NCBI GenBank assembly: GCA_965220095.1
Contig: OZ244805.1
Span: 558,001 to 622,000, forward strand
DNA: 64,000 nucleotides
Direction of reading: 5' to 3'
Source: Bin87 sp965220095
GTDB taxonomy: Bacteria; Chloroflexota; Dehalococcoidia; Lucifugimonadales; UBA3495
Shown in pieces: positions 49,048 to 57,480 of this stretch. The translations under genes were made by a program, and so were the position numbers. Under the pieces are notes generated by a model. That model saw nothing but the letters and a program-made list of their open reading frames with translations. It was not told the origin of the DNA and did no database searches. How positions within the stretch are numbered: position 1 is the stretch's first letter; the number at the start of each line of letters is the position of its first letter.

Positions 49048-50328
49048 ATGCTTTCCCTGGAACAGATTCGCAACGAACCGGACGCGGTTCGCGCCGGCTT
49101 GGTGCGCCGCGCCGAAGATGACGATTGCCTCGACGAAATTCTTGCCCTCGATTCAGAGCGGCGTGTCGCCATAACCGACGGCGACAACCTGCGGAGCCGT
49201 CGCAACCAGGTGTCCCGGGAGATTGGGCAGGCCCGCGCCCAGGGTCAGCAACCGCCCGATGACGTCGTTGCCGAAATGCGCAACGTGGGTCAGCAGATCG
49301 GCGACCTTGAAGAAACCGTCCGCACTCTTGATGTGCGGATCAACGGCCTGCTGATGGAGTTGCCCAACCTGCCTGACGCCTCCACGCTGGATGGTCTGGA
49401 CGAATCGGCCAACCGGGTGCTGCGTCATTGGGGAGAATTGCCCCAGCTCGATTTCGCGCCGCAGCCCCACTGGGATCTGGCCGAGCAGCTGGGCATTATC
49501 GACTTCCAACGTGGCGTCAAGCTGTCGGGCAGCCGGTTCTACACCCTGAACGGTCGTGGCGCACGCCTGGAGCGGTCCATCATATCGTGGATGCTGGACC
49601 TGCACAGCGGGGAGCATGGCTACACCGAAATGGCGTTGCCCGTCCTTGTGCGCCGGGAGATTATGGAAGGCTCTGGCAACTTGCCCCGCTTCGCCGACAA
49701 CCTGTACCACGATGAAGAAGATGACCTGTGGTTGATTCCAACTGCGGAAGTGCCGGTAACGAACCTGCACCGCGACGAGATATTGTCCGCCGATGAGTTG
49801 CCCCTGTGCTACGTGGCCCACACGCCGTGCTTCCGCCGGGAAAAGGCGGCGGCTGGACGCGATACTCGCGGCATCAAGCGTGTACATCAGTTCAACAAGG
49901 TGGAGATGTACAAATTCGTCGAGCCGGGAACCTCCTTTCAAGAGCTGGAAACGCTGCTGGCTAACGCCGAAACCGTCTGCCAACGCCTGGGCCTGCCCTA
50001 CCGCATTCTGGAGTTGTGCGCCGGCGACATATCCTTCCCGTCAGCCAAATCCTATGACATCGAAGTGTGGGCCTCCGGCTCCGGAGAATGGCTGGAGGTG
50101 TCGTCCTGTTCCAACTGCACCGACTTTCAGGCGCGGCGCGCCAACGTGCGTTACCGTCCGGCTGCCGGCGAACGCCCGCGGTTCGTCCACACCCTCAACG
50201 GCTCCGGCCTGGCCCTCCCCCGCGTCATCATCGCCATCCTGGAAAACAACCAGCAGCCCGACGGCTCGGTAATCATTCCGGAGATACTGCGCCCCTACAC
50301 CGGCTTCGACGTTATTCCGGCGGAGTGA
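49048..50328 (+). CDS. serS: Seryl-tRNA synthetase
   Basis: 426 residues, standard length. The N-terminal coiled-coil arm (about residues 30-100, with RSRRNQVSREIGQAR and EMRNVGQQIGDLEETVRTLD) contacts the long variable arm of tRNA-Ser. The class II core includes LIPTAEVPVTNLHRDEI, CFRREKAAAGRDTRGIKRVHQFNKVEMYKF, DIEVWASGSGEWLEVSSCSNCTDFQARRANVRYR, and motif 3 TLNGSGLALPRVIIAILENNQQPDGSVIIPEILRPY. Confidence 0.96.
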   Translation: MLSLEQIRNEPDAVRAGLVRRAEDDDCLDEILALDSERRVAITDGDNLRSRRNQVSREIGQARAQGQQPPDDVVAEMRNVGQQIGDLEETVRTLDVRINGLLMELPNLPDASTLDGLDESANRVLRHWGELPQLDFAPQPHWDLAEQLGIIDFQRGVKLSGSRFYTLNGRGARLERSIISWMLDLHSGEHGYTEMALPVLVRREIMEGSGNLPRFADNLYHDEEDDLWLIPTAEVPVTNLHRDEILSADELPLCYVAHTPCFRREKAAAGRDTRGIKRVHQFNKVEMYKFVEPGTSFQELETLLANAETVCQRLGLPYRILELCAGDISFPSAKSYDIEVWASGSGEWLEVSSCSNCTDFQARRANVRYRPAAGERPRFVHTLNGSGLALPRVIIAILENNQQPDGSVIIPEILRPYTGFDVIPAE

Positions 50329-50341
50329 GGCCGCCAAGCCG

Positions 50342-50372
50342 TTGACAGGCTTACCATCGCCCTTGCTATCAT
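50342..50372 (+). promoter_or_regulatory. Possible promoter of restriction-modification locus
   Basis: TTGACA at 50342-50347 and TATCAT at 50367-50372; the 19-base spacing is longer than ideal. It lies between serS and the methyltransferase gene. Confidence 0.4.
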
Positions 50373-50408
50373 CCCCGGCGACGCCACGTTATCGCCGAGA
50401 GGTTCGCC

Positions 50409-52013
50409 ATGCCAACGCTGGATTTCAAGGGCAAGCAGCACATCTACGCCCACCACCTTACCGTGCCCTACCGCCCGCTGGTTGCCGACGCCGCGCGGTC
50501 GCTGAATCCCGCCGAGGCCGACGACAACCTAATTATCCACGGCGACAATCTGGACGCGCTGAAAGCCCTGCTGCCCCGCTACGCCGGCAAGGTCAAGTGC
50601 ATCTACATCGACCCGCCCTATAACACCGGCAACGAGGGCTGGGTTTATAACGACAAGGCAAACAGCCCGCTGCTCAAAGAGTGGTTCAAGCACCAAAGCC
50701 CGGTGGACGGCGAGGATCTGGAACGCCATGACAAGTGGCTGTGCATGATGTGGCCCCGCCTGCACCTGCTCAAAGAACTGCTGGCGGATGAAGGGGCAAT
50801 TTTCGTATCCATTGACGACAACGAACAGCACCATCTGCGGATGCTAATGGATGAGATTTTCGGTGACTTATCCTTCAAGAACAGTATAATCGTTCGCCGT
50901 GGCACTAAAAATGTTCAATCCCAATTTGCGACAATAGATGCTCTCTCGACTGGCCATGACACCATATTGCTATACAGCAAACAGAGTACTTTGAGACTCC
51001 CAAAGCTCATGTCAATTGGCGAAGAAGCGTCACCTGGGAAATGGGATACCTTTTGGCGTGGTACTGACCGGCCTACAATGAGGTATGAATTATTCAGTGT
51101 ACATCCTGAGCAGGGGCAATGGCGGTGGGCTGAACAACGCACTCACAACGCCATAGCAAATTACGAAATGTATTGTGAGCAATACGAAACCCTCTATTCT
51201 CTTGATGAATATTTTGGACTTATCAAGCAAGAAGAGGGGCGAGATTTGGATTTCGTTAGGTTAGGCCCCGACCAAACTATCCAATATTACGTGCCACCAA
51301 GAAATTATACTATACTATCCGACGTATGGATGGATTTACGTACTTCGGGAAGGCTAACTGATTTCCCCCATGAAAAGCATGAAGAGTTTGTAAAGAGGAT
51401 GATCAAATGGTTGACTAATAAAGATGACATTGTTGTCGACTCTTTTGCCGGCAGCGGCACTATGGCCCACGCCGTCCTTGCGCTCAACAAAGAGGACGGC
51501 GGCAATCACAAGTTCATCCTGGTGGAGTGCGAGGACTACGCGGACACCATCACCGCTGAGCGGGTGCGCCGCGTTATCAACGGCGTTCCCGGTGCCCGCG
51601 ATAAATCCCTGCAAGAAGGGCTGGGCGGCTCATTCACCTACTACACCCTGGGCAAGCCGATTGACGTGGAGGGGATGCTGACTGGCGAGAACCTGCCGGA
51701 GTATCCGGAACTGGCGGCCTACCTGCTGCATACTGCGTCGGGCCTGTCCGCCAGCGGGGGGTTGGAAGCGCAGAACGAAGACGGCCTCTTTTACAGCAGC
51801 GGCGATACCAACTATTACCTGCTGTATCGCCCCGATATTAAGTGGCTGCGCAGCAACGATGCCATCCTGAACGAAGAACGGGCCCGGCGAATCAAAGGCG
51901 TTGGCAAAAAGGCCGTGGTGTTCGCCGCCGACAAATACATGGGACAGCAGTTCCTTACCGATATGGGCATCACCTTCTGCCAGATACCCTACGAACTGCA
52001 CCGGATGGGGTAG
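50409..52013 (+). CDS. Type III-like DNA adenine methyltransferase (Mod)
   Basis: 534 residues. Catalytic motif D68-PPYNTG precedes the SAM motif D344-SFAGSGT, the order of beta-class/type III Mod enzymes. The region between (target recognition, about residues 155-340) is visibly AT-richer than the flanks, suggesting exchange of the specificity part. The LIIHGDNLDALKALLPRYAGKVKCIYIDPPYNTG start and HDKWLCMMWPRLHLLKELLADEGAIFVSIDDNE are typical. It would protect a short asymmetric site from the restriction subunit at 52520, which is interrupted here. Confidence 0.9.
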   Translation: MPTLDFKGKQHIYAHHLTVPYRPLVADAARSLNPAEADDNLIIHGDNLDALKALLPRYAGKVKCIYIDPPYNTGNEGWVYNDKANSPLLKEWFKHQSPVDGEDLERHDKWLCMMWPRLHLLKELLADEGAIFVSIDDNEQHHLRMLMDEIFGDLSFKNSIIVRRGTKNVQSQFATIDALSTGHDTILLYSKQSTLRLPKLMSIGEEASPGKWDTFWRGTDRPTMRYELFSVHPEQGQWRWAEQRTHNAIANYEMYCEQYETLYSLDEYFGLIKQEEGRDLDFVRLGPDQTIQYYVPPRNYTILSDVWMDLRTSGRLTDFPHEKHEEFVKRMIKWLTNKDDIVVDSFAGSGTMAHAVLALNKEDGGNHKFILVECEDYADTITAERVRRVINGVPGARDKSLQEGLGGSFTYYTLGKPIDVEGMLTGENLPEYPELAAYLLHTASGLSASGGLEAQNEDGLFYSSGDTNYYLLYRPDIKWLRSNDAILNEERARRIKGVGKKAVVFAADKYMGQQFLTDMGITFCQIPYELHRMG

Positions 52014-52070
52014 CGCGTATTCGATTCTTTTCTCGTCTATGTAGCAAGAATTCAGCCGGAGGATTGAGCG

Positions 52071-52277
52071 ATGAAAATGACGGTAACGATTGACCGGGAT
52101 GAAGACGGCATCTGGATTGTGGAATGTCCGTCCATACCGGGCTGCGTCAGCCAGGGCGATACTAAGGATGCGGCCCTCGCCAACATCCGGGAGGCCATTG
52201 CGCTTTGCATTGAGGTACGGGCCGAACAGGGCCTACCCCTGACCGTTGAGACGCGGCAAGTGGAAGTGGCCCTGTAA
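52071..52277 (+). CDS. hicB: HicB-family antitoxin
   Basis: 68 residues. The partial RNase-H-like HicB fold is evident: MKMTVTIDRDEDGIWIVECPSIPGCVSQGDTKDAALANIREAIALCIE. HicB binds and blocks the HicA mRNA-cleaving toxin. It lacks the C-terminal DNA-binding segment of longer HicBs, so operon autoregulation may be absent. GGAGG precedes the ATG. Its stop overlaps the hicA start by one base (TAATG), giving antitoxin-first order. Confidence 0.88.
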   Translation: MKMTVTIDRDEDGIWIVECPSIPGCVSQGDTKDAALANIREAIALCIEVRAEQGLPLTVETRQVEVAL

Positions 52278-52498
52278 TGGCCCGGTTGCCAGCCTTAAGC
52301 GGCCCGGAAACGATGCGCAACTTTGAGCGATTTGGCTGGAAAGTGGCGCGCCAGAGGGGTAGCCATATCGTTATGACCAAGCCCGGTGAAATGACGACGC
52401 TCTCCGTGCCGAATCACCCGACTGTAGCCAAGGGAACGCTGCGCAGTCTCATTCGCAATGCCGGCCTCACGGTAGCCGAGTTTTGCGCCGCCCTTTAG
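52277..52498 (+). CDS. hicA: HicA-family toxin (mRNA interferase)
   Basis: 73 residues with the dsRBD-like HicA fold: MRNFERFGWKVARQRGSHIVMTKPGE, containing the catalytic histidine in GSHIVM, then LSVPNHPTVAKGTLRSLIRNAGLTVAEF. A ribosome-dependent or free mRNA cleaver held by HicB. Located between mod and res in the same direction, so the toxin-antitoxin pair is physically part of the restriction locus. Confidence 0.9.
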   Translation: MARLPALSGPETMRNFERFGWKVARQRGSHIVMTKPGEMTTLSVPNHPTVAKGTLRSLIRNAGLTVAEFCAAL

Positions 52499-52519
52499 CG
52501 CCAATAGCAGGCAAAAGCG

Positions 52520-55063
52520 ATGCAACTGAAAGACTACCAAACCCGTGTGCTTGACGCCTTCACCCGTTGGCAGAACGAGCTGACGGCGGCGCAGGCGAGG
52601 TCGGAAGTCGCCGTTGCCGCATTGGAACAAGTGGGGGCCGATATTCCGCCCGACATCCGTAATTATCCGAAATCCGCCTGGCAGAAAATGGCCGAGACCG
52701 GCGATGTGGCATCCAGCGCCAGACCGTATGTAGAACGTACTGCCGCCTCCGCTTTTCCCATTCCGCATATCTGTTTCAAGGTGCCCACGGGTGGGGGTAA
52801 GACGCTGCTGGGCACGGCGGCTCTGGAACGAATGAACCAAGGCAACGGGTTGGTGCTTTGGATGGTGCCCAGCAACGCAATCTACCTGCAAACCAAAGCG
52901 GCGCTGTGAGACCGGCAGCATCCCTACCGCCAGATGCTGGAGCGGGGCAGCGGCCGGCGCGTCAAGATGCTGGAAAAAGACGACCCTTTCACCGCCGCCG
53001 ATGTCGAGCACTACCTGTGCGTGATGCTCATATCATTGCAGTCCGCCAACCGAAAGAGCAAAGATTTTCTGCGGATATTCCGCGATTCCGGACGCTACAC
53101 CTCCTTCTTTCCCGATAATGACGACGTAATGAGCGATGCGCGCCTGCGCTGCATATACCCCGACCTTGACCCGCCCGGCGACGACCGACTAGTTGCGCAG
53201 AGTCTGTTCAACGTGCTGAAGATGCAGCGTCCGGTAATCGTTCTGGACGAAGCCCACAAAGCCTATGGGCGACAAGAGAAAAACACCGATGAGTTTGTCC
53301 AGTCTATCAACCGCCTTAACCCGAGCCTGGTAATCGAGCTATCAGCCACGCCCAGCTCTTCCAAAAGCAATCTGCTGGTGGATATAAGGGGCAATGATCT
53401 GAAGACCGAGCAGATGATTAAGCTACCGGTACGGGTAACTTCTTTCGCCAACGCAGATTGGCACCACACCCTGGGCCAGGCGCACGCCAAATTGGAAGAA
53501 TTGGATAACGAAGCGGTGTCCCTACAGTACAGCGAAGGGCGTTATATCCGCCCGATTGCGGTGGTGCGGGTAGAACGCACCAGCCCCGATCAGCTCGACA
53601 GCGACCTCGTCCATGCTGAGCACGTGCGGGCATACCTGACGCAGAACCTGGGCGTTCCCAATGACGCCGTTGCCGTACAATCCAGCACCAGCCGAGAGTT
53701 GGCGGGCGTTGACCTGCTATCCGAATTTTCACCGATACGATGGATAATCACACGGGCCGCCTTGATGGAGGGCTGGGACTGTCCTTTTGCCTATCTGTTG
53801 GTGATGCTGGACAACACCAGCGCCAGGCGGGCTATTACGCAGTTGGTGGGACGGGTAATGCGTCAACCCCACGCCCGTATCACTGAGCGGGAATCTCTGG
53901 ACCAGTGCTACGTCTATTGTCAGGATACTAACGTGAACGCCGCCGTGCAGTTCGTCAAGGACGGACTCGAACAGGAAGGGATGGGCGATCTGGACGATGC
54001 CGTATACACGGATCAGGCGACTAACTTGAAGACCGTTAGCATCCTGAGAAGGGAAAAGTTCAGCGACCGCGAAATCTTTTTGCCCAAAGTGCTGCACCGG
54101 GATGCCAGTGGCGGTTGGGAAGAATTGGATTATCAGAGGCATATTCTACCCGGCATAGACTTGGACAAAATTGATGCTCCCAATCCTCAAAGCGCGCAGG
54201 CAGACCGACCGCGCGAGGAAACGGCAACAGTTGATTTAGAAGACAGTGGCGCTTCTGCGACGTTTTACGACCCAACCTCGCTACATATTGATGACAGCGT
54301 CAAACTCGCTTGGTACGCGCGTGGCATTTCAGACATTTTGCCTAATCCATTTCAGGCGGCTCGCGTTGTCCGAGAGTTGGTGCAACGGATGTATGATGCC
54401 GAGGATGACGCCAAATCAATTTACGGACAGCGTTCCGCTTTAGCGTCGCAGTTGCGCGAACACGTAGCTAAAGCAATGGACCAACAGGCCGAGCAGGTCT
54501 TTCGCGCCAAGTTGGCCAGTGGGGAAATTCGATTTGACCTGGAAGCCAGCGACCACAATCACCGTATGCGGAAGTCATACGAAATACTTGTTTCCGACAA
54601 CGACGTTCTGTTACAGCGTTACGGGCAGTCCGTACAGTTGAGCCTTTTTGAGCCGGTGTTCGACCGGGATTTTAACGACCTCGAGCGTCGGTTCGCTTTT
54701 TACCTCGATGAGCAAAAGGCGTTGCAGTGGTGGCACCGGGTGGCAGTCAGGCAACATGGCGAGTATTACCTGCGCGGCTGGCGGCGTGAACGCATCTGGC
54801 CGGATTTTGTGGCAATGGGTGGTGAAACCGAGGGCAAACCGAGTGTACTCGTATTCGAGACCAAGGGAGAGCACCTTGATGGCAACAGCGACACCGAATA
54901 CAAAAAGCGCGTATTCGACGCCCTTGAAGAGACTTTCAATGTCGGTAAGATGACCATACATGATGGGCCGGCCAAAGGCGTCTTCCGACTAGTATTTGAC
55001 AAAGTAGGTTTCCCGGACGCCGAAACCGCCCTCAATAAATTGAAGGGCGTTTATACTCACTGA
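52520..55063 (+). pseudogene. Type III-like restriction subunit (Res), interrupted by an in-frame TGA
   Basis: Read through, the frame encodes about 847 residues: Walker A VPTGGGKTLL (88-97), helicase DEAH box D243-EAHKAYG, and a C-terminal PD-(D/E)xK nuclease with D762 in WPDFVAMGG and E780-T-K782. Residue 130 is TGA (52907-52909) in the context AAL-stop-DRQHPYRQML; both sides stay in one frame and a single C-to-T change from CGA (Arg) explains it. The pieces 52520-52909 and 52934-55063 separately give an N-terminal stub with only the P-loop and a helicase/nuclease lacking it. The enzyme is therefore probably inactive unless the stop is read through or is an assembly error. Confidence 0.85.
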
Positions 55064-55094
55064 CGTCAACCCGCATCCTGATAGGAGTCCCCCA

Positions 55095-55910
55095 ATGTCC
55101 GGCATCTGGCCCGATGACATTCAGTGCGTTGCCCTGATTACCTTTGATGTGGACGGCGTGTCGTCCTGGTTGCGCCGCGACGCCGACTTTGCCAATTACC
55201 CCAGCCTGCTGTCCATGGCCGAGTATGGTCCCAGCGTGGCCACGCCGCGCATCCTGGATATGCTGGACGCGCAGGGCATCAAGGCCAGTTTCTATATTCC
55301 CGGGCAGGTCGCCGAAACCCACGCCGACCTGGTGCGTGACATTGCCGACCGCCGGCATGAAGTCGCGCACCACGGCTATCTCCACGAACCGCCGGCCACC
55401 ATGACGCCGACCGAAGAGGAGGAGGTGCTCATCAGGGGCATCAGCATCCTCGGCGAACTGACCGGCGACGCGCCCGTTGGTTACCGCTCGCCGAGCTGGG
55501 AGCTTAGCCCGGTGTCGCTGGACCTGCTGGCGAAGCACAACTTCACCTATGACAGCAGCCTGATGGGGGATGATGCGCCCTATTTCGTCTCGGGCGGCGA
55601 CCCACCGCGTCAGATGGTGGAACTGCCCATCCACTGGCTGCTTGATGATGCGCCGCACTTCGTTTACGCGCCTTCGGCCAACCGCATGGGCCCCATGCGC
55701 AACCCCGATGAGGTGTTCGACAGCTGGGCCGCCGAGTTCCGAGGCATCTATCGCTACGGACGCTGCTTCAACCTGACCATGCACCCCCAATACATCGGCC
55801 GGCCCGGACGCCTGCTGATGCTCGAACGCCTCATCGAGTACATCAAATCCTTCCCCAACGTAAAATTCATGCGCGCCATCGACGCAGCCGAAATGTGGGA
55901 GAAACACTAA
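55095..55910 (+). CDS. Polysaccharide deacetylase family protein
   Basis: 271 residues, carbohydrate esterase 4/NodB-like fold. The metal site shows ITFDVDG (Asp-Asp) and EVAHHGYLHE (H-x3-4-H), and the C-terminal LTMHPQYIGRPGR carries the catalytic histidine. No signal peptide, so it is cytoplasmic and closer to PuuE/allantoinase-type or imidase-type deacylases that act on small amides. It stands immediately upstream of nitrile hydratase-like genes, which would produce amides; a shared nitrile or amide catabolic role is a reasonable inference. Confidence 0.87.
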   Translation: MSGIWPDDIQCVALITFDVDGVSSWLRRDADFANYPSLLSMAEYGPSVATPRILDMLDAQGIKASFYIPGQVAETHADLVRDIADRRHEVAHHGYLHEPPATMTPTEEEEVLIRGISILGELTGDAPVGYRSPSWELSPVSLDLLAKHNFTYDSSLMGDDAPYFVSGGDPPRQMVELPIHWLLDDAPHFVYAPSANRMGPMRNPDEVFDSWAAEFRGIYRYGRCFNLTMHPQYIGRPGRLLMLERLIEYIKSFPNVKFMRAIDAAEMWEKH

Positions 55911-55916
55911 CTATCC

Positions 55917-55956
55917 TTCCCCTCTCCCTCGACGGGAGAGGGTTGGGGTAAGGGTG
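55917..55956 (+). repeat. Short hairpin repeat, copy 12
   Basis: CCCCTCTCCC TCGAC GGGAGAGGG hairpin with tail TTGGGGTAAGGGTGAAAGGAG. The tail ends in the AAGGAG that serves as the ribosome site of the next gene. Confidence 0.85.
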
Positions 55957-55973
55957 AAAGGAGAATCATCAAT

Positions 55974-56276
55974 ATGCCAGCAGTACATGATCGCGGCGGT
56001 TGGCCTGATGACACGCCCATCGTCCACGAGGAGCACATCCTCAGCGACTGGGAACGGCGCGTCGATGCCGTGCATCAGGCGCTGGGAGCGCAGGGCGTCC
56101 GCACCACTGATGAGATGCGACGCGCCATCGAGAGCCTGCCGCCCGAGCGTTATGAGGCCCTGTCCTACTACGAGAAGTGGACGGCCGCCCTGGAAATCCT
56201 GCTCATCGAGAAGGGTATCCTGTCCGCCGACCAAATCGACGCCAAATCCGCCCAGCTGCGCGAGCAGGGTTTGTAG
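55974..56276 (+). CDS. Nitrile hydratase beta-subunit N-terminal-half / thiocyanate hydrolase beta-like subunit
   Basis: 100 residues corresponding to the N-terminal helical half of nitrile hydratase beta: HILSDWERRVDAVHQALGAQGVRTTDEMRRAIESLPPERYEALSYYEKWTAALEILLIEKGIL. In thiocyanate hydrolase this half is a separate polypeptide. The C-terminal half is encoded by the next gene, 12 bases on. No metal ligand is expected in this subunit. The ribosome site comes from the hairpin repeat. Confidence 0.85.
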   Translation: MPAVHDRGGWPDDTPIVHEEHILSDWERRVDAVHQALGAQGVRTTDEMRRAIESLPPERYEALSYYEKWTAALEILLIEKGILSADQIDAKSAQLREQGL

Positions 56277-56288
56277 GCGAGGCGAGCC

Positions 56289-56594
56289 ATGAGCACCAAC
56301 CCCCCATCCGAACCGGTGCGCTACGCCGATGGCGCGGTCGTCCGGATCCGTACCGGCTCGCCGGCGCACCATTTCCGTACGCCGGCCTATATCCAGGGAC
56401 ACACCGGCTCCGTGGCCGCGCTGTGCGGCGTTTACCCCAACCCGGAGTCCCTGGCCCACGGCGGCGACGGCCTGCCTCGCCAGCCCCTCTACCGTATCGA
56501 GCTGCGGCAGACCGACCTGTGGCCCAACTACGCCGGCAACCCGGCCGACACCTTGCAGGTTGACGTTTACCAGCACTGGCTGGAACCGGCCTGA
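56289..56594 (+). CDS. Nitrile hydratase beta-subunit C-terminal-half / thiocyanate hydrolase alpha-like subunit
   Basis: 101 residues with the SH3-like barrel of nitrile hydratase beta: VRYADGAVVRIRTGSPAHHFRTPAYIQGHTGSVAALCGVYPNPESLAHG, PLYRIELRQTDLWPNYAGNPADTLQVDVYQHWLEPA. The conserved HxRTPxYxxGxxG element is present. Forms, with the preceding product, the equivalent of one beta subunit. Confidence 0.87.
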   Translation: MSTNPPSEPVRYADGAVVRIRTGSPAHHFRTPAYIQGHTGSVAALCGVYPNPESLAHGGDGLPRQPLYRIELRQTDLWPNYAGNPADTLQVDVYQHWLEPA

Positions 56595-56645
56595 CCGACT
56601 GGGTCCCGAAATCCCGGCATTATCCACGACCGTGTGAGGAACTTT

Positions 56646-57305
56646 ATGACCACCCACCAAACGGAAAATCACGACCACCCGCATCCCGGAGCCGGGCCCG
56701 AAGACCAGCCCATGAGCGACGTGGCGCTCCGCTCGGTTGCCATCGAGGCATTGCTCGTCGAGAAGGGTCTAATCAGCGCGGCAGAGATTGGCCGGCAGGT
56801 TGACCTGATGGACGCCCGTACGCCGGCGGATGGCGCCCGCGTCGTCGCCCGCGCCTGGACTGATACCGAGTTCAAGGCCCGCCTGCTGTCCGATCCGCGC
56901 GCGGCTCTCGCGGAGTGGGGGTTCAGCCTGCCGGAGGACACGCCTCACCTGGCCGTGGTCGAAAACACTGACGACCGGCGCCACCTGGTCGTGTGCACAC
57001 TGTGCTCTTGCTACCCCCGGATGCTGCTGGGCCGCCCGCCCGACTGGTACAAGAGCCTGGCCTACCGCGCCCGCGCCGTCCGCGACCCCCGGGGTGTCAT
57101 GGCCGATTTCGGCGCCACGCCGCCGGAGGATGCAGAAGTACGGGTGCTGGACAGTACCGCCGACCTGCGTTACCTGGTGCTACCGCGCCGACCCGCCGGC
57201 ACCGACGGCATGAACGAAGACGAACTGGCCAGCCTGGTAACTCGAGACAGCATGATCGGCGTGAGCGATGCGCTAATGCCGGAATTGACCGCCGCAGACG
57301 ACTGA
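56646..57305 (+). CDS. Nitrile hydratase alpha / thiocyanate hydrolase gamma-like catalytic subunit
   Basis: 219 residues. The metal motif is V-C117-T-L-C120-S-C122-YPRMLLGRPPDWYKSLAYRARAV. A Thr after the first Cys is the cobalt-type signature (iron types have Ser). C120 and C122 would be the oxidised sulfenate/sulfinate ligands. The N-terminal helix EALLVEKGLISAAEIGRQVDLMDARTPADGARVVARAW fits the alpha subunit. ATG 56646 follows GTGAGGAAC. No P47K-type activator gene is nearby. The substrate could be a nitrile or thiocyanate. Confidence 0.92.
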   Translation: MTTHQTENHDHPHPGAGPEDQPMSDVALRSVAIEALLVEKGLISAAEIGRQVDLMDARTPADGARVVARAWTDTEFKARLLSDPRAALAEWGFSLPEDTPHLAVVENTDDRRHLVVCTLCSCYPRMLLGRPPDWYKSLAYRARAVRDPRGVMADFGATPPEDAEVRVLDSTADLRYLVLPRRPAGTDGMNEDELASLVTRDSMIGVSDALMPELTAADD

Positions 57306-57480
57306 GGCGCCTTTGCGCAAAGGGAGGGGTCAGTCTATCCGGCCGCTGCATCGTCGGCAGCAGTCTGGGCGGTCAGTTAACGGCGCATGCGTGCGAACGT
57401 GAGATGCCCTTCGACGGGTTCAGGGTGAGCGGGTAGTCCATTCAGGTCGACATTCCAAACGCCCTGACTGACCTGACAGA
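57306..57480. other. Short intergenic region after the nitrile-hydratase-like operon
   Basis: Contains a 14-base perfect palindrome CCTTTGCGCAAAGG at 57310-57323, possibly a weak terminator or operator, and a CCCTTCGACGGGTTCAGGGT dispersed-repeat word at 57411-57430. No gene seen. Confidence 0.5.

Noticed and set aside
52907..52909. TGA read as selenocysteine
   Set aside because: The position corresponds to arginine in context, no SECIS-like hairpin follows at once and Res enzymes are not selenoproteins; a CGA-to-TGA change is simpler.
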